From SFHK01 sp045538305 (GTDB lineage: Bacteria; Bacillota; Clostridia; Christensenellales; Aristaeellaceae), in the NCBI GenBank assembly GCA_045538305.1, contig JAZSRC010000054.1, positions 20,146 through 84,145 on the forward strand: a stretch of 64,000 nt of DNA, read 5' to 3'. Made by a program: the position numbers and the translations under genes. Below are positions 17,576 to 26,458 of the stretch, piece by piece. How positions within the stretch are numbered: position 1 is the stretch's first letter; the number at the start of each line of letters is the position of its first letter. The notes under the pieces are model-generated. The model did not search any database, had not been told where the DNA came from, and saw only the letters and a list, made by a program, of their open reading frames with translations.

Positions 17576-18250
17576 TCAAATGCGCGTTCCACACCAATTG
17601 ATATCTTCCTTTAAAATCCGCGCCGGATTCCCTCCAACAATGACAGCTTTTTGATGAAAAGGCTTGGTCACAACAGCCCCTGTCGCGACAATGGAATTTT
17701 CAGATATGACGGTTCCCTTCAGAAGAATTGTGTGATTGCCAATCCATACATGGTTTCCTATCACCACATCGGCAGAAGGATTGATTCTGGCTCCATTCTG
17801 ATCCAAAATGCTGTGACTGTCTCCGGTTCGAACCGTCACATCTGAAGAAAACAAGCAATCATCACCAATAACGATTTTCTTTCCCTCAATGCAGGCCAAA
17901 TGCGTTTTGCCGCATATCGCTGTTTTTTCGCCGATTGTTATTTCGCCTGAACAATCCTCAACGTGCAGTTCCGCTTCTATGAGATTGCAGCCGGATCGGA
18001 TACGCACAGTATGATTGCTGCCAAACACCCGAATCCGACACCTGCGCAGCTTTGCTCCGCGTTCAATAACGACCCTGTTATTATGACCTTTGATCGAAAT
18101 AACGGAGCGAAAAAGGATACCTTCATCACAGAATTCATTTACCCGTTTCATGCGAATGCAATTTACAATGGGAATTCTGTTAAATCCCTTAATCATAATC
18201 CGGACCCAAGCAGAATCTCGCGCAAGCAGTTCTTTGAGAAATTGCTTCAT
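17576..18250 (-). CDS. Hexapeptide-repeat acyltransferase (WcaF/WbbJ-like)
   Basis: 224 residues. The N-terminal helical part is followed by a left-handed beta-helix (about 45-215) with many [LIV]-G-x4 turns and the acetyltransferase signature VVIGNHVWIGNHTILLKGTVISENSIVATGAVVTK, ending GGNPARIL. Such enzymes O- or N-acetylate sugars using acetyl-CoA. It is inserted between capE and capF, is visibly more AT-rich than both, and its overlap-free spacing (19-22 nt) suggests co-transcription. It probably decorates the polysaccharide repeat unit. Confidence 0.85.
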   Translation of the reverse strand: MKQFLKELLARDSAWVRIMIKGFNRIPIVNCIRMKRVNEFCDEGILFRSVISIKGHNNRVVIERGAKLRRCRIRVFGSNHTVRIRSGCNLIEAELHVEDCSGEITIGEKTAICGKTHLACIEGKKIVIGDDCLFSSDVTVRTGDSHSILDQNGARINPSADVVIGNHVWIGNHTILLKGTVISENSIVATGAVVTKPFHQKAVIVGGNPARILKEDINWCGTRI

Positions 18251-18272
18251 TTCCTTTTCCTCACAGAAAGTA

Positions 18273-19322
18273 TCATGCCGTTATTGCGGCTTCCAGCGCC
18301 TTGCGTACATAATCGGTCGAAATCAGTTTTTCGATAACTCCATCCACGTCCAGCCTTGTAGTGTTATGGCTGGTATAGGATTCGTCGGCCATGGTGTGAA
18401 CTTCGCCCTTTACCACAAACTTATCGTAATTCAAATCCCGGTTGTCTGCTAAAACGCGATAATATCTGCCCATGTCCTCGCTGCGCAGGCTTTCCTCACG
18501 GGTCATGAGGGTTTCATACAGCTTTTCACCATGGCGGGTGCCGATAATGCTTGTACCGGTATCGCCGAACAGCTTTTGTACGGCTTTCGCCAGATCGCCG
18601 ATGGTGCAGGCGTCCGCCTTTTGAATGAACAGATCGCCGGGGTTGGCATGCTCAAAGGCAAACTTAACCAACTCCACGGCCTCGTCCAGGTTCATGAGAA
18701 ATCTCGTCATATTGGGATCGGTGATCGTGATGGGCTTTCCGGCTCTGATCTGGTCGATAAACAGTGGAATGACGCTTCCGCGGCTGCACATGACGTTTCC
18801 GTAACGGGTGCAGCAAATGACGGTGCCCTGACCGCGCTCCGCCGCTACGCGCGCGTTGGCGTAAATGACGCGCTCCATCATGGCCTTGGAAATGCCCATG
18901 GCATTGATGGGGTACGCCGCTTTGTCGGTGGACAGGCACACCACGCGCTTGACGCCCTCCGCAATGGCGGCATGCAAAACGTTGTCCGTGCCCTCTATGT
19001 TGGTGCGCACAGCCTCCATGGGAAAGAACTCACAGGAAGGCACCTGCTTAAGCGCCGCCGCATGGAATATATAGTCGACGCCGGGCATCGCATCGCGTAC
19101 CGACTGCAGATTTCGCACATCGCCAATGAAGAACTTGACCTTTTTTGCCAGATCCGGCATGGTCGCCTGCAGCTCGTGGCGCATATCGTCCTGCTTCTTC
19201 TCGTCGCGGGAAAAAATGCGAATCTGCCCGATATCGGTGTTCATAAAATGCTTAAGAACGGTAGACCCGAACGAGCCGGTACCGCCGGTGATCATCAGGG
19301 TTGCGTTTGTAAATACGGACAT
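18273..19322 (-). CDS. capE: UDP-GlcNAc 4,6-dehydratase/5-epimerase CapE/FnlA
   Basis: 349 residues from ATG 19322 (GGAGG 10 nt upstream; the longer frame to 19409 runs into wzx and is rejected). Extended SDR: MITGGTGSFGSTVLKHFM (NAD binding), VDYIFHAAALKQVPSCEFFPMEAVRTN, VCLSTDKAAYPINAMGISKAMME (catalytic SxxK-type motif of CapE/FlaA1 enzymes) and a C-terminal GEKLYETL. First step from UDP-GlcNAc towards UDP-L-FucNAc. Together with capF and capG the pathway is complete. Confidence 0.92.
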   Translation of the reverse strand: MSVFTNATLMITGGTGSFGSTVLKHFMNTDIGQIRIFSRDEKKQDDMRHELQATMPDLAKKVKFFIGDVRNLQSVRDAMPGVDYIFHAAALKQVPSCEFFPMEAVRTNIEGTDNVLHAAIAEGVKRVVCLSTDKAAYPINAMGISKAMMERVIYANARVAAERGQGTVICCTRYGNVMCSRGSVIPLFIDQIRAGKPITITDPNMTRFLMNLDEAVELVKFAFEHANPGDLFIQKADACTIGDLAKAVQKLFGDTGTSIIGTRHGEKLYETLMTREESLRSEDMGRYYRVLADNRDLNYDKFVVKGEVHTMADESYTSHNTTRLDVDGVIEKLISTDYVRKALEAAITA

Positions 19323-19366
19323 ATCAACTTTTCCTCCATATATTAGCGCACAAGCGTTTATTTCAC

Positions 19367-20893
19367 CTACAGTTCTTCCGTTTTTCCTCTGAATGCTTCT
19401 ATCAAACACTTATACGAATTTCTGAACATCAGGGCATTCACTCCGAAGAAAACAACAAACATGCATGCCGTAACAACCAAAGCCGCAGCAAAAAACACGG
19501 CATAATTTGATATAAAATCCATACTGACAGCCGAAAGTGCATAAGCTGTAAGTATAAACAGCCCGTAGTTAATCAATATCGCAGCGTATGTGCGTTTTGC
19601 GGTTCTTTTAAGTATTCTCCTGTTGGCATACAAAATCATATCATTCGTTCTGTATAACAATGCAGCAATCGTTCCCATCAAAACGCCGTAAATCCCGAAA
19701 AGTTTTACGAAGATCAAAGATGCCAGTAAGTTGATAATCGATTCTGCTATCGCTCGTCCAGTCGTTGCTTTTGCATAACCGGCAATTTTTATCAGGTTTG
19801 AACTTGTTATTCGGCAGCAAGACAGCAATTGGATCATAGCAAAAAGCATGGCCAGTTTCCCATCCACATACGGCAAATCCGATATGCCCGCCGTATACAG
19901 TCTGATAAACGGCAAGATCAAAACATACGCAGCCGATATCAAGGTGAATACGAACGCCATATAATATGTGTCATACGCATCATGGATTTTTTGATACCAG
20001 TTCTTTGACTTATGATATGTTTGTCCCAGAATGTAAAAGCATCCGCTGTGAACCTGGGAAATTATTGTACTCAAAGCAGCAAAAACAAGATTGTATACCG
20101 AATAAATACTCGCCGCGTTCAGATCACAGAAAACCGACAATACCAGAATGTCCGTACTGCTGAATATAACATTTGCTGTCTCGTGAACCAGAAAAGCGCT
20201 TCTCTGCGACAATGCACTTTTATCCAACGCTGCATTTTTCTGAAGCCAGGGATATTTTTTTTGAATAATCAGCCGATAAATGATCGCCTCGGCTGCCGCC
20301 ATGCCAATATATATCATCTGCAGCACAACGACATTTACTCTCATATTGATCAGCAGAATTCTGAGTATCGAAGTCGAGAGCCGGATAACTGTTGTAATAT
20401 TGACGATGATATAGTTATATCCATCGGCGACCAACAGCTGCTTCAGTGTTGAAGAATAATAAAATCCGACAGCATTGGACAATCCCTGACAAAGAATCAG
20501 CATGAATACCGCAAAGTACGTCGAACCTATGAAGGAAATTTTATCGGGTTCATTAATCTGAATGACAGCCGGATATATTGCTGCAAAGGCTATTACAACC
20601 AGACAATAAATCCGCGTTAATCTGGCAAACGTGTCCCGTGTTGCCCCTATGATTCCGCTGACCCGTTCATGATCCTTTTCTACAAGCGGCTTATATAGTG
20701 CCTGAAGCGCAGACTGCCCTACTCCGGCCTCAATCAAAGCAAGATATGTAAACAACTGACCAATTGCGCTGATCAGCCCATTTGTCTCGTCGCCATAGCT
20801 AATCAATATGAATTTTGGAATAATGATCCCAAATGCCATAATGATCAGATGGCCGCCTATACCCGAAAGTATGTTTTTGATCGCTTTTTTCAT
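19367..20893 (-). CDS. wzx: Polysaccharide repeat-unit flippase (Wzx-like)
   Basis: 508 residues, strongly hydrophobic, with about 12-14 predicted transmembrane segments. The N terminus (SGIGGHLIIMAFGIIIPKFILISYGDETNGLI...YLALIEAGVGQSALQALYKPL) is typical of the MATE/PST exporter superfamily members that move undecaprenyl-linked repeat units across the membrane. Its ATG overlaps the stop of the CDP-glycerol-type transferase (ATGA). AT-rich relative to capE. Confidence 0.9.
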   Translation of the reverse strand: MKKAIKNILSGIGGHLIIMAFGIIIPKFILISYGDETNGLISAIGQLFTYLALIEAGVGQSALQALYKPLVEKDHERVSGIIGATRDTFARLTRIYCLVVIAFAAIYPAVIQINEPDKISFIGSTYFAVFMLILCQGLSNAVGFYYSSTLKQLLVADGYNYIIVNITTVIRLSTSILRILLINMRVNVVVLQMIYIGMAAAEAIIYRLIIQKKYPWLQKNAALDKSALSQRSAFLVHETANVIFSSTDILVLSVFCDLNAASIYSVYNLVFAALSTIISQVHSGCFYILGQTYHKSKNWYQKIHDAYDTYYMAFVFTLISAAYVLILPFIRLYTAGISDLPYVDGKLAMLFAMIQLLSCCRITSSNLIKIAGYAKATTGRAIAESIINLLASLIFVKLFGIYGVLMGTIAALLYRTNDMILYANRRILKRTAKRTYAAILINYGLFILTAYALSAVSMDFISNYAVFFAAALVVTACMFVVFFGVNALMFRNSYKCLIEAFRGKTEEL

Positions 20894-22074
20894 TTCAACT
20901 TCTCAATCGCCTGCATGATTCTTTCACAGTTTTTCTCATCCGAAAGAAGAAAAAATCCTTCAATGCGCTTTGCGTATGCTTCTTCCATTTTGCATCCATT
21001 CCTGATTCCCTCGCATATCGCATCTACTGCTTCAGGAAGGGCTTCAACAACCGGTCCGAAACCATGCTTCGAATAATCAAAATAACCGCGCTGATAATGC
21101 TTGCTGATAAACTCCTGCTGATCAAACTGAAAATACAGGCACGGCTTTTTCATATATGCAAAATCAAAAAAAACGCTGGAATAATCCGTTATCAGAAGCT
21201 TCGCTTCCTTAAGTAATTGCTGCACGTCGTAATGATCAAAATCCGCAATAACGATCTCATCGCATTGACTATGAAACAGGTGAACAAAACGCTGCATCTC
21301 ATAGTGCGGATAAAAGATGAGCTTCATCTGCCGTTCGCGCAGCGCTGATATGATTTTGGGATCCTGTATGAGCGCTGTCCAGTTCTTATAGTATGCGCAA
21401 GACCGGAATTCCTCTTCTGAAAGGTTCCTGTAATAAGAACGCCAGGTAGGCATACAAAGGATATAGTTTTTGCTTTCTCTTAGGTGCAATGCATCAAAGC
21501 GAGCCAATCCGGTATACTGTACCTCTCCATTCGAGTATTGAAAATTCTCAGAAACATAGTCGTATTCAGGCTTTGCGCCGCAAATAAACAAATCAAGTTT
21601 CGTATTCTTCTGATATAAGCCAACCAAGTTATCTTTTATTACGCCATGCTGCAAAAAAATCTGGAATCCCGGAATTCGAAAGCGCTTATTCACGCTCATA
21701 TAGGTATTCATATCCGGCGAAAAACCCATTATGTGCGTGCTGATTTTATACTTTGCACCAATGAACAACAGATAGTGCTTCATTGATTTATACTGAACCA
21801 CTTCACCTATTGCGGCTACCTTCCCGAAGTCTGCCGAATTTTTATTGATTACATAATAGGCTTCGCGGTCCGGATAATGCTCCCGAAAATACTTAAACAG
21901 ATGATATGCATTATCCCTTGCGTCAGAACCACGTTCAGCAAACAAATATACGTCCCTTTTTCCATATACCGCTTTGGCTATTGGCAACAGCGTCAGAAGC
22001 CGTACATACTCCCAGCACTTCCGGCCGTCAGAAATTACCCTATTTTTAATTCTGCAGACAATTCTTGCTTTCAC
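20890..22074 (-). CDS. CDP-glycerol glycerophosphotransferase family protein (TagB/TagF-like)
   Basis: 394 residues. C-terminal PF04464-type domain: FLQHGVIKDNLVGLYQ (HG motif), FICGAKPEYDY, QYTGLARFDAL, YILCMPTWRSYY, LIFYPHYEMQ (second catalytic-type His) and LITDYSSVFFDFAYMKKPCLYFQFD. These enzymes add glycerol-phosphate or related polyol-phosphate units to teichoic acids and capsules from the cytoplasmic face. No tarD-like cytidylyltransferase is in the window, so the donor must come from elsewhere. Its start overlaps the end of the interrupted acyltransferase by 29 nt. Confidence 0.88.
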   Translation of the reverse strand: MKARIVCRIKNRVISDGRKCWEYVRLLTLLPIAKAVYGKRDVYLFAERGSDARDNAYHLFKYFREHYPDREAYYVINKNSADFGKVAAIGEVVQYKSMKHYLLFIGAKYKISTHIMGFSPDMNTYMSVNKRFRIPGFQIFLQHGVIKDNLVGLYQKNTKLDLFICGAKPEYDYVSENFQYSNGEVQYTGLARFDALHLRESKNYILCMPTWRSYYRNLSEEEFRSCAYYKNWTALIQDPKIISALRERQMKLIFYPHYEMQRFVHLFHSQCDEIVIADFDHYDVQQLLKEAKLLITDYSSVFFDFAYMKKPCLYFQFDQQEFISKHYQRGYFDYSKHGFGPVVEALPEAVDAICEGIRNGCKMEEAYAKRIEGFFLLSDEKNCERIMQAIEKLK

Positions 22075-22609
22075 GTTTTGACAGCTCCATCTTGTGTTGT
22101 TTCATCTGTTCTTCAGTAAAGCGCGGCAGAATATTGTTTTTGCTGATATAAATGCTATAGGGCGGAACTTTCCCAATCATAACAGCTCCGGCTGCTATTA
22201 CAGATCCCTCTCCTATTTCCGCTCCCTTCAAGATTATGGCTCTTGCGCCAATCCATACATCTTTGTGGATATGTACGGGCTGATCATTTTCTGGTAATTT
22301 CTCTGTAACTTCGCACATCCGCATACCCGGACAGTCTATGCGATGGTCTCCCGTGACGATCAATACCTCCGGCGCTATCATACAATAATCATCAATATAC
22401 AGATCTGCTTCCGTACACATAATACGCACTTTTGACCCAATAGAAATATTCGATCCCAAGTGAATTCTTTCAAGCCCGGCAATCGCCCGTATATCTCAAT
22501 CGCATATCGAAATATTCTCTCCATGTTCTTTGACATGTTTAAGAAAATACCGGGCGACGATGCGATCGATCACGCGTGACTTGAAGCTCAATATCATTCT
22601 GACGATCAC
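22046..22609 (-). pseudogene. Hexapeptide acyltransferase interrupted by an in-frame TGA at codon 38
   Basis: Read from GTG 22609 (overlapping the stop of the upstream glycosyltransferase; AAAGGAG 8 nt upstream) the frame gives 187 codons of one acyltransferase: VIVRMILSFKSRVIDRIVAR..., then TGA at 22496-22498, then DIRAIAGLERIHLGSNISIGS and the beta-helix with VWIGARAIILKGAEIGEGSVIAAGAVMIG. Sequence and frame are continuous either side of the stop, so this is a single nonsense change. The downstream part could still start at TTG 22459 (137 residues, no good ribosome binding site), but lacks the N-terminal helices. Alternatives: sequencing error, or readthrough. Confidence 0.75.
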
Positions 22610-23796
22610 GGTTTTAACTCCTTTAGCATCAAATCAAATTCCTTGCTGCTTCGATAAACAGCAGTATCCAATCCTTTCAGATTCTCTCTGTAGGATAATA
22701 GGAGTTCCGGGTGATCCAGAATGTTATTCAATGCAGAATAAATCTTCTCTTCATCATTATCTACAACGATTCCATAGCGCGGATCAACCTGTTCTCTGGC
22801 CGACTTATAGTCGCTTACAAGAACCGGCGTACCTAATACCAATGATTCATCAACTGTCACAGGGCAGCCTTCATAGTAAGACTGAAGAATAAACAGATCG
22901 GCATATCTGATGTATCCATAAGGATTGTTCCTATAACCCAGAAAAACCATGAACTCATTTAAGCCTTTCCGGTCTGCCAGCGATCTCATTTCATCAAAAT
23001 TCTCTCCATCGCCAACAAAATACCACTTAAAAGTTTTTTTCTCCTTCACAAGCCTTTGCGCTACTCTGATTGCACGATCAATTGCTTTTGAAACATTCTG
23101 CATTCTCGCAACCGTAACAAAAGTTGGACAATTGTCAATCGGCATATCGGTAGGACGCTTGACAGCAGATAAACGGATTGCCTCAATGTTGAGATTGTTG
23201 CGAACAGCCCTGAATTTATCTGCCATCTCAGGAAACGTCTGTTTCAAAGATTCACAGCCGGCCTTACTGACTGCAACTATACGCTCCAATTTATCAAACA
23301 GCGGCTGATCCAGAGTCTTATCAAAGCCGCATTGGATATAGTCGGGATGAATCCATGCGATTTTTCGGTTTGCATCAATCTTCTCCGCCAGTAAATAGCA
23401 TGGAAAAAACTCTTCCCAAGCTATCACAACATCATATTCTCTCAGATTTATTCGTTTTACTCTTCTTAAACGCCTCAAGCTGAATTTCTGCACATTATGA
23501 ATCAATGCATTTCTGTTTTTTGAACGAAACCTTGACAAGATGCGCTCGAGTATCATACCGTTTCGAATATAGTAAAACAGCCTTTTCAGTCTCGTTTCCC
23601 CCATGCAGAATGCATCGTCCAATTCAGGGATCGAAACCCTGTTGATAAAGCCGGGAAGCTCAATATCTGTTTCTGCATCCTTGCGTATCCATACATCAAA
23701 TTGTCCGGCGCTTTGATCGAGCGCAGAAAGCAAATTCAAAAAACTTGAAGTTGTTCCGCCCGTCAAACATCCTTCCTTCAGAAACAGACACTTCAT
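22606..23796 (-). CDS. GT4-family glycosyltransferase
   Basis: 396 residues with GT-B fold features: N-terminal CLTGGTTSSFLNLLSAL, IAWIHPDY, VAVSKAGCESL at the start of the linker region, FVTVARMQNVSKAIDRAIRVAQRL, FKWYFVGDGENFDEM, VFLGYRNNPYGYIRYADLFILQSYYEGCPVTVDESLVLGTPVLVSDY with the EGCP loop (E-x7-E motif of GT4). Donor and acceptor cannot be read. It lies 9 nt downstream of wzy. Confidence 0.87.
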   Translation of the reverse strand: MKCLFLKEGCLTGGTTSSFLNLLSALDQSAGQFDVWIRKDAETDIELPGFINRVSIPELDDAFCMGETRLKRLFYYIRNGMILERILSRFRSKNRNALIHNVQKFSLRRLRRVKRINLREYDVVIAWEEFFPCYLLAEKIDANRKIAWIHPDYIQCGFDKTLDQPLFDKLERIVAVSKAGCESLKQTFPEMADKFRAVRNNLNIEAIRLSAVKRPTDMPIDNCPTFVTVARMQNVSKAIDRAIRVAQRLVKEKKTFKWYFVGDGENFDEMRSLADRKGLNEFMVFLGYRNNPYGYIRYADLFILQSYYEGCPVTVDESLVLGTPVLVSDYKSAREQVDPRYGIVVDNDEEKIYSALNNILDHPELLLSYRENLKGLDTAVYRSSKEFDLMLKELKP

Positions 23797-23805
23797 GTCG
23801 ACACC

Positions 23806-25101
23806 TCATAGCATCAAAAAATACATATAGTTTGTACCGGGGAATACGCTCAATCCATAAATAAAGACCGTGCATGAGCATGCATAAACCAGATTTGTCA
23901 GAGCATCACTGTTTCCCTTCTTCCAGGCTACCCATTGCTGCCGGATATTGCTGGCAAGAACAAATAAGAAAATCACAAGCCCCACCAAGCCACATGTAAA
24001 CATTACATCGATGTACGTGTTGTGCGGCATACTATTATTTGCATATATAAACGGCGCTCCGTTTCCTCCATGAGTGTTAATCTGATATCCTCCGAACAGT
24101 ATTCTGAATATATTCTGCTGGAAGAAGAATTCAATATACTTTGAATGTAAGTTAGCGCGTCCAGATGTCATAGTATTAAAAAACTCACCCGTGCCCACAT
24201 CGACTGTTTTCTCCAGTATACGGGTCTTATACGTTTCCAAAACATCAATTTGCATAAAATCTGTCGTGATATACGTAAAAAAGAATATACCGGCAGATAC
24301 AACCAAAAGTATACTGAAGATTTTTCCAAGCGGTTTAAGATTTTTCTCCAGAATAATATACAATCCCACAATTATCAGAATTGTAACCAATGCCGTTAAG
24401 CTCCCTGTAAGCGCCGTAGCCACAAAGAGCAGGAGGAAACCGATGATTTTCTTGATTCCGCTCGTACCGTTCATAAACAGTACGTAGCATATCGCTATAC
24501 AATAAAAAAACGCCATATACGACGGATCGTCTGTCGTACCCGAATATCGAACGTTAATCTGCACAAACTTATCCGTAAGCTCGTAATTACCCCTGACATT
24601 TTTAAATATCAGCCCAAACAACGCTGCATTCAGACAGGTAACAATAAAGATCTTCTTCATGTCTGAGTTCAAATGCTTGCGCCGCTTTATTGATAGCGTT
24701 ACCGAAATCAGTGCAAGGCCTTGCAGGGCCAATATCACGCCTTCCCAAATCGTTCGCCAGCACATACACACAACAGCAGAATAAAGAATCAGCACCGTCA
24801 TCCAAAGAATCGATTCATTACCGCGAATGCTAAATTTTTGTACCTCTGTGATTAACTTAAATACGCAAAGACCACAGTATACGTTGTATAAGGATATTGA
24901 AGTTCCGATTAACAGAAACTGAGGAAAGAATATAAACAAAACCGGCGTCAGAAGCCAGAATTCATCATCATTATATAGCCATAAAAGGATTGCCAGTTCG
25001 ATAAAAGAGACAATATTTTTCATTTGCGTCGAAATCCCGCAAGCATACGGAATAAACATCGCAATCACTATCAGCATTCTGTTAAACAATATTCTTCGCA
25101 A
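23806..25101 (-). CDS. wzy: Polysaccharide polymerase (Wzy-like, O-antigen ligase superfamily)
   Basis: 431 residues with about 11-12 hydrophobic segments and a large external loop near residues 285-345 (SGRANLHSKYIEFFFQQNIFRILFGGYQINTHGG...SMPHNTYIDVMFTCGLVGLV), the typical Wzy_C/O-antigen polymerase pattern (PHNxxL-like motif). Start: AAGGAGG stands 9 nt before TTG 25099-25101; the ATG at 25134 has no site and would place the ribosome binding site inside the gene. Polymerises exported repeat units. The 110-nt gap to the upstream glycosyltransferase has no clear signal. Confidence 0.82.
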   Translation of the reverse strand: MRRILFNRMLIVIAMFIPYACGISTQMKNIVSFIELAILLWLYNDDEFWLLTPVLFIFFPQFLLIGTSISLYNVYCGLCVFKLITEVQKFSIRGNESILWMTVLILYSAVVCMCWRTIWEGVILALQGLALISVTLSIKRRKHLNSDMKKIFIVTCLNAALFGLIFKNVRGNYELTDKFVQINVRYSGTTDDPSYMAFFYCIAICYVLFMNGTSGIKKIIGFLLLFVATALTGSLTALVTILIIVGLYIILEKNLKPLGKIFSILLVVSAGIFFFTYITTDFMQIDVLETYKTRILEKTVDVGTGEFFNTMTSGRANLHSKYIEFFFQQNIFRILFGGYQINTHGGNGAPFIYANNSMPHNTYIDVMFTCGLVGLVIFLFVLASNIRQQWVAWKKGNSDALTNLVYACSCTVFIYGLSVFPGTNYMYFLML

Positions 25102-25247
25102 GCATTTATCCCTCCTTGCAATACTATAAGACATTCCTTCCTATATCGGATACTCGCTACAGTAAAGGTCTTGGTATTGCTAAGTTTCATTAGGCAGTAA
25201 TACATATACACCCTTACGTTCAAATCCTGAAGCCCAACAGCAGCCTT

Positions 25248-26444
25248 TCACTCCCCGGCATCGCCCGCCAAAAACTCCGATACATTTTCTGCCTGATATT
25301 TCCATAATTTTTTACCGACTACAAACCGATACCCGCGCTCTGCGTATTCCAACAGTTCGTCATAACGCTTTTCATACGCAGAATTGATCGCCCGGGCAAT
25401 CCCTTGAGCAGAATCCTCCATAAACAGCATGGTATCCTCATACTCTTCGCTATATCCGTTGAGTCGAGTTGTCAGCACCGGCGTCCGACTCAACAAATAT
25501 TCAAATGTTTTCGACGGAAATGTATATTGAGAAATCGGATCGCCTGTCACCCTGGGGTTTATCAGCAGCCATGCTTCTCTTTGCAGTTTAAGAGCTGCTT
25601 CATTGGATACATGACCATGGTAACGTATCCGGGAATCAAGGGCTGCCGCCTTGATTACCTCACTTTCAAGATACCCGCCTCCATAGATATCGAGGACCAG
25701 GTCAGCAGGTTTCACCTGCTTCATTGCTTCAAGAAGATTCAGAATTCCGTTATATTCCGTTAATGCGCCGCAATACAGAATGTTTTTTTGCTGAGGAATT
25801 TCTTTCTTCGGATTGTTTTTTTCTATCTTTGTCTCATCAATGCCGCCGTCCACAACAATATAAGGTTTTCCTTTGGCGTAAGTATCTGCAACATGCCGAT
25901 TCAATACTATAAAACGTTTACAAGCCGCAATACTCTTCCATGTAGACGCATCGAAACGTTTTCTCAGCCACGCCGAAAAGCCCGTTCTTTTTGTATTGTC
26001 ATCAATGGGAAGATCCGCAAGAATCGCCACTGAATCAAGCTCCCTGTATTTTCGCTGAAGCCATCGCATGGGGATCCCAATCTGCGGAAATAAATTGAAG
26101 CAAAAAACAGTATCAACCGGATTGCTCTTCACAGCCTTACATGCAGCGCGATACATAGCCAGAATCTGCCAGATTTGTTTGATCACCGGCAGATTACAAA
26201 AGCCGATTGCTGTCGCCTGAAACATACTTTCAAAATCTAGTTTCCGGCTCTTTACATAGACCTGCTTATCCTTGGGAAATGCAGCGACCGGCAAAACCGA
26301 CAGGCACTCAATTTCCATATCCTTGTGGATTGATAAATGGCGGATCAAATTCCATTGCATTCTGTTTCCCGCAACAGACAGCCCGGATAGTTCCTCTTCT
26401 AAGTTTGTCGGAACCATATATCCCAAAAAAAGAACTTTTTTCAT
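25248..26444 (-). CDS. GT4-family glycosyltransferase
   Basis: 398 residues from ATG 26444 (AAGGAAG 6 nt upstream; a longer frame to 26537 overlaps the neighbouring gene). Features: VLFLGYMVPTNLEEELSGLSVAGNRMQWNLIRHL, an IVLNRHVADTY linker, IVVDGGIDETKI, ILYCGALTEYNGILNLLEAMKQV, DIYGGGYLESEVI, YHGHVSNEAALKLQREAWLLINPR and FPSKTFEYLLSRTPVLTTRLNGYSEEYED. The last element is the C-terminal nucleotide-sugar binding segment. Specificity unknown. Part of the polysaccharide operon. Confidence 0.86.
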   Translation of the reverse strand: MKKVLFLGYMVPTNLEEELSGLSVAGNRMQWNLIRHLSIHKDMEIECLSVLPVAAFPKDKQVYVKSRKLDFESMFQATAIGFCNLPVIKQIWQILAMYRAACKAVKSNPVDTVFCFNLFPQIGIPMRWLQRKYRELDSVAILADLPIDDNTKRTGFSAWLRKRFDASTWKSIAACKRFIVLNRHVADTYAKGKPYIVVDGGIDETKIEKNNPKKEIPQQKNILYCGALTEYNGILNLLEAMKQVKPADLVLDIYGGGYLESEVIKAAALDSRIRYHGHVSNEAALKLQREAWLLINPRVTGDPISQYTFPSKTFEYLLSRTPVLTTRLNGYSEEYEDTMLFMEDSAQGIARAINSAYEKRYDELLEYAERGYRFVVGKKLWKYQAENVSEFLAGDAGE

Positions 26445-26458
26445 TTTCGACTTCCTTA

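Noticed and set aside
22496..22498. TGA as a recoded sense codon (selenocysteine, Trp or Gly)
   Set aside because: Many other genes here end at TGA in overlapping ATGA or TGATG junctions, there is no SECIS-like hairpin obvious after the codon, and the family does not use selenocysteine.
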